Shown in pieces: positions 6,228-6,792 of a stretch of DNA of 6,792 nt; the first letter of the stretch is position 1, and the number at the start of each line of letters is the position of its first letter. The stretch comes from an uncultured Aliarcobacter sp. (GTDB lineage Bacteria > Campylobacterota > Campylobacteria > Campylobacterales > Arcobacteraceae): the NCBI GenBank assembly GCA_947629065.1, contig CANRCH010000095.1, forward strand, positions 1-6,792. Direction: 5' to 3'. The notes under the pieces were generated by a model. The model was not told the origin of the DNA, ran no database searches, and saw nothing but the letters and a program-made list of their open reading frames with translations. The translations under genes were made by a program, and so were the position numbers.

Positions 6228-6249
6228 ATGGTACCCCTTGGGGTACTAT
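6228..6249. promoter_or_regulatory. G/C-rich near-palindrome, operator-like (TACCCC-TT-GGGGTA)
   Basis: Arms ATGGTACCCC (6228-6237) and GGGGTACTAT (6240-6249) with TT between pair over ten positions, one being a G-T wobble. Runs of four C and four G are rare in this AT-rich window. The core TACCCC-TT-GGGGTA resembles known CsoR-type operators for copper and other metals (TACCC, a short spacer, GGGTA). It could also work as a hairpin ending the reductase transcript, but no U tract follows. It lies about 57 bases upstream of the likely -10 box of the next gene, so control of that gene from here would not be simple repression at the promoter. Confidence 0.4.
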
Positions 6250-6301
6250 ACAATTGAATTTTATTGTGATAAATAAGATAATTTATAAGGCTATATGTCA
6301 G

Positions 6302-6325
6302 CAACTATAATTAGCTAAATAGTTG
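6302..6325 (+). promoter_or_regulatory. -10 box of the retention-module gene within an inverted repeat
   Basis: TATAAT at 6306-6311 lies 42 bases before the ATG at 6354 and is the best promoter match in the spacer. It is embedded in an inverted repeat with arms CAACTAT (6302-6308) and ATAGTTG (6319-6325) around a second palindrome, TTAGCTAA (6311-6318). A dyad over a -10 box is a plausible repressor site; protein binding is inference. The ribosome binding site AAAGGA follows at 6342-6347. Confidence 0.45.
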
Positions 6326-6353
6326 GAACTTAAATAATCTTAAAGGAAATAAA

Positions 6354-6746
6354 ATGAGTACAATTAAAGTAATATCTGTAGAAAATGGAAGTTTTTTTTC
6401 AAAAGTAGATGGACAATTAGTTAAAATTAATATTGGTGATACTTTACCAAAAGATGTACAAATAGAAAGTGCAACAACAAACACTGAAGAATCAAAATTA
6501 AACCTTGAGTTAGAAAGTGGTGAATTAATAACTATTACAAATAGTATAAATACAAATTTAGAAGATTTTTTATTGGCTAATTCAAGCCAAGATGATGTAA
6601 CTAATTTTGAAACAGCATCAGGTGATAAAACTCAAGATGAAACAGAAGCAGGAGAAGAAGAGGCTACTGATGATGGAGCATTTAGAGGTACTTTTAATGA
6701 TAGAGATGGAGATGCAACTGATCTGGCTATAGTTTTTAGGACATAG
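6354..6746 (+). CDS. Stand-alone retention-module protein (LapA-type adhesin N-terminus), truncated form
   Basis: The first 75 residues match the retention module at the N-terminus of LapA/BapA-type giant adhesins, the part that stays in the outer-membrane secretion pore and holds the adhesin on the cell. They read KVISVENGSFFSKVDGQ (5-21), then the IGDTLPKDVQIESA turn (27-40), then NLELESGELITITNS (50-64), in the usual order of G/DG, GD and a DG-like strand pair. In full adhesins thousands of residues of repeats and a C-terminal type I secretion signal follow. Here an acidic linker (about 78-108) and DRDGDATD (116-123) lead straight to TAG at 130 residues. All three forward frames close soon after, so a single frameshift does not explain it. 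TASG (87-90) is near the TAAG type of site cut by LapG. A T8 tract (6392-6399) lies at codons 13-15. ATG with AAAGGA six bases upstream is well supported. It may be a natural short form, a remnant of a broken adhesin, or part of a split one. Confidence 0.75.
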   Translation: MSTIKVISVENGSFFSKVDGQLVKINIGDTLPKDVQIESATTNTEESKLNLELESGELITITNSINTNLEDFLLANSSQDDVTNFETASGDKTQDETEAGEEEATDDGAFRGTFNDRDGDATDLAIVFRT

Positions 6747-6785
6747 AAATGTTAAAATTTCTAAATACTAAAAGAGGATAAAAAG

Positions 6786-6792
6786 ATGGCTG
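6786..6792 (+). CDS. Start of a further gene, cut by the right edge
   Basis: ATG GCT G at the very end is preceded by AAGAGGA (6772-6778) at seven bases, an optimal binding site, and lies 39 bases after the stop of the retention-module gene, so the two are likely co-transcribed. Only Met-Ala can be read, so no function can be given. It happens to be in the same frame as the preceding gene, but three in-frame stops (6744, 6753 and 6762) separate them, so it is a separate start rather than one gene with a single nonsense change. Confidence 0.6.

Noticed and set aside
6354..6746. Simple frameshift in a full adhesin gene
   Set aside because: All three forward frames meet stops around 6720-6765, and a new start with its own ribosome binding site follows, so one indel near the end would not restore a long frame.

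Overview
The window looks like chromosome of an AT-rich member of the Campylobacterota, most like Arcobacter/Aliarcobacter. The evidence is the very low G+C by eye, A/T-ending codons nearly everywhere, TATAAT-type -10 boxes set in A/T tracts without a clear -35, and the protein flavour of several genes (Uup, the SixA-like phosphatase, the TDT permease). This placement is an inference. Genes are dense, and no stretch of more than about 180 bases lacks a gene. I see no tRNA, rRNA, CRISPR array or insertion sequence.

Layout. Positions 1-1814 (minus) hold an ABC-F ATPase of the Uup type, cut by the left edge before its stop codon. Upstream of it on the same strand is a 196-residue flavoprotein (1927-2517) with the thioredoxin-reductase FAD fold but without the NADPH domain or CxxC motif. 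A divergent intergenic region (2518-2659) separates it from a 195-residue protein of unknown function (2660-3247, plus). That gene converges on a SixA-like histidine phosphatase (3274-3762, minus), with a strong hairpin between them. A 71-residue unknown protein with a TTG start (3843-4058, minus) is transcribed divergently from a ten-helix TDT/SLAC1-family permease (4106-5077, plus). Next comes a Tas-like aldo/keto reductase (5154-6173, plus). After a 180-base spacer rich in inverted repeats lies a 130-residue protein (6354-6746, plus) that looks like the N-terminal retention module of LapA-type giant adhesins, but it stops right after that module. A further gene starts at 6786 with a good ribosome binding site and runs off the right edge.

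Most of the window is a set of short, mostly independent housekeeping units: ribosome-associated ATPase, redox enzyme, phosphatase, transporter and reductase, each with its own promoter-like box. No shared pathway is evident. The most unusual part is the right end: a stand-alone retention module without repeats or a C-terminal secretion region, a T8 tract in its early codons, and a G/C-rich near-palindrome upstream that resembles operators of CsoR-type metal sensors.
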